Positions 43,181 to 43,289 of a stretch of 43,289 nt of DNA are shown in pieces. Source of the stretch: UBA11136 sp964482135 (GTDB lineage: Bacteria > Pseudomonadota > Alphaproteobacteria > UBA11136); contig CAYZWF010000017.1 in NCBI GenBank assembly GCA_964482135.1, positions 1 to 43,289 of the forward strand, in the 5' to 3' direction. Made by a program: the position numbers and the translations under genes. The stretch's first letter is position 1, and every line of letters starts with the position of its first letter. The notes under the pieces were generated by a model, which saw only the letters and a list, made by a program, of their open reading frames with translations, ran no database searches and had not been told where the DNA came from.

Positions 43181-43289
43181 CGGAGTAGACGCGGCGTTTG
43201 ATTATGGAAAAGCGTACCATGAGTTGCTCCTGATGTCTGAGAATTTCGAGAAGGACTCCACTACGAACGAAAATTAAGGCAAATTGTTT

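Larger units (their letters stand above)
42848..43289. other. Noncoding end region
   Basis: About 440 bases after the EamA gene with lower GC than the rest. It contains the GTTAACA inverted repeat and the dispersed element copy. Two tiny overlapping reading frames (43204-43233 and 43233-43277, 9 and 14 codons) can be read at the right edge but have no support as genes. Confidence 0.6.

Noticed and set aside
43204..43277. Two tiny overlapping reading frames at the right edge (9 and 14 codons)
   Set aside because: Too short to judge and with no clear ribosome binding site or known peptide; they may be a chance or a leader of a gene outside the window.

Overview
The window looks like a high-GC alphaproteobacterial chromosome segment, most like the Rhodospirillales. 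The evidence is a Ros/MucR regulator, a TIGR02186-type protein beside a TauE/SafE permease, the order glnD-murJ-trpS, an ald gene, a MaeB malic enzyme with a phosphotransacetylase domain, and a complete pst-phoU-phoB cluster with a textbook Pho box. No tRNA, rRNA, CRISPR array, transposase or phage gene was seen. A 100-base N run (15780-15879) shows that this is a draft assembly.

Left part, 1-9807, mostly minus strand. mucR is divergent from a TusA-like gene. A HigBA-type toxin-antitoxin pair with a striking double operator follows. Then come rimI and tsaB (the latter a tRNA t6A gene), a divergent VanX-like D-Ala-D-Ala dipeptidase, a RutE-type nitroreductase, a polysaccharide deacetylase, a Bax-like glucosaminidase, an Nfu Fe-S scaffold, a universal stress protein, and the TIGR02186/TauE pair. 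tsaB-rimI and usp-nfu look like a conserved backbone with cell-envelope and toxin-antitoxin genes interspersed.

Middle part, 10052-22796. trpS, murJ and glnD form a minus-strand run. GlnD carries an N-terminal Ala-Lys-Thr-Val repeat that broke the assembly. An eIF2B-like sugar-phosphate isomerase homologue is divergent from glnD and convergent with mutS. A small membrane stress-type protein and the malic enzyme follow on the plus strand.

Pho region, 22833-35485, all plus strand. phoR comes first and pstS-pstC-pstA-pstB-phoU-phoB last. Between them sit three genes that are not ordinary Pho components: an Aer-like PAS-only protein, a soluble methyl-accepting chemotaxis protein overlapping it by 26 bases, and an MHYT-PAS hybrid histidine kinase. 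The first two look like an aerotaxis receptor split into two proteins. The kinase looks chimeric by codon choice. This insertion of redox/gas sensing into the phosphate locus is the most unusual feature of the window.

Right part, 35516-43289. Alanine dehydrogenase, an AmpG-like permease and a PfkB kinase lie on the minus strand. An EI24/CysZ-like membrane protein with a possible lipoprotein, endonuclease III, a DUF2244 protein and an EamA exporter follow. The last 440 bases hold no convincing gene, but they contain a GTTAACA inverted repeat and one copy of a short dispersed element that also lies upstream of pstS. Envelope turnover and D-alanine metabolism recur across the window (dipeptidase, deacetylase, glucosaminidase, MurJ, AmpG-like permease, alanine dehydrogenase).
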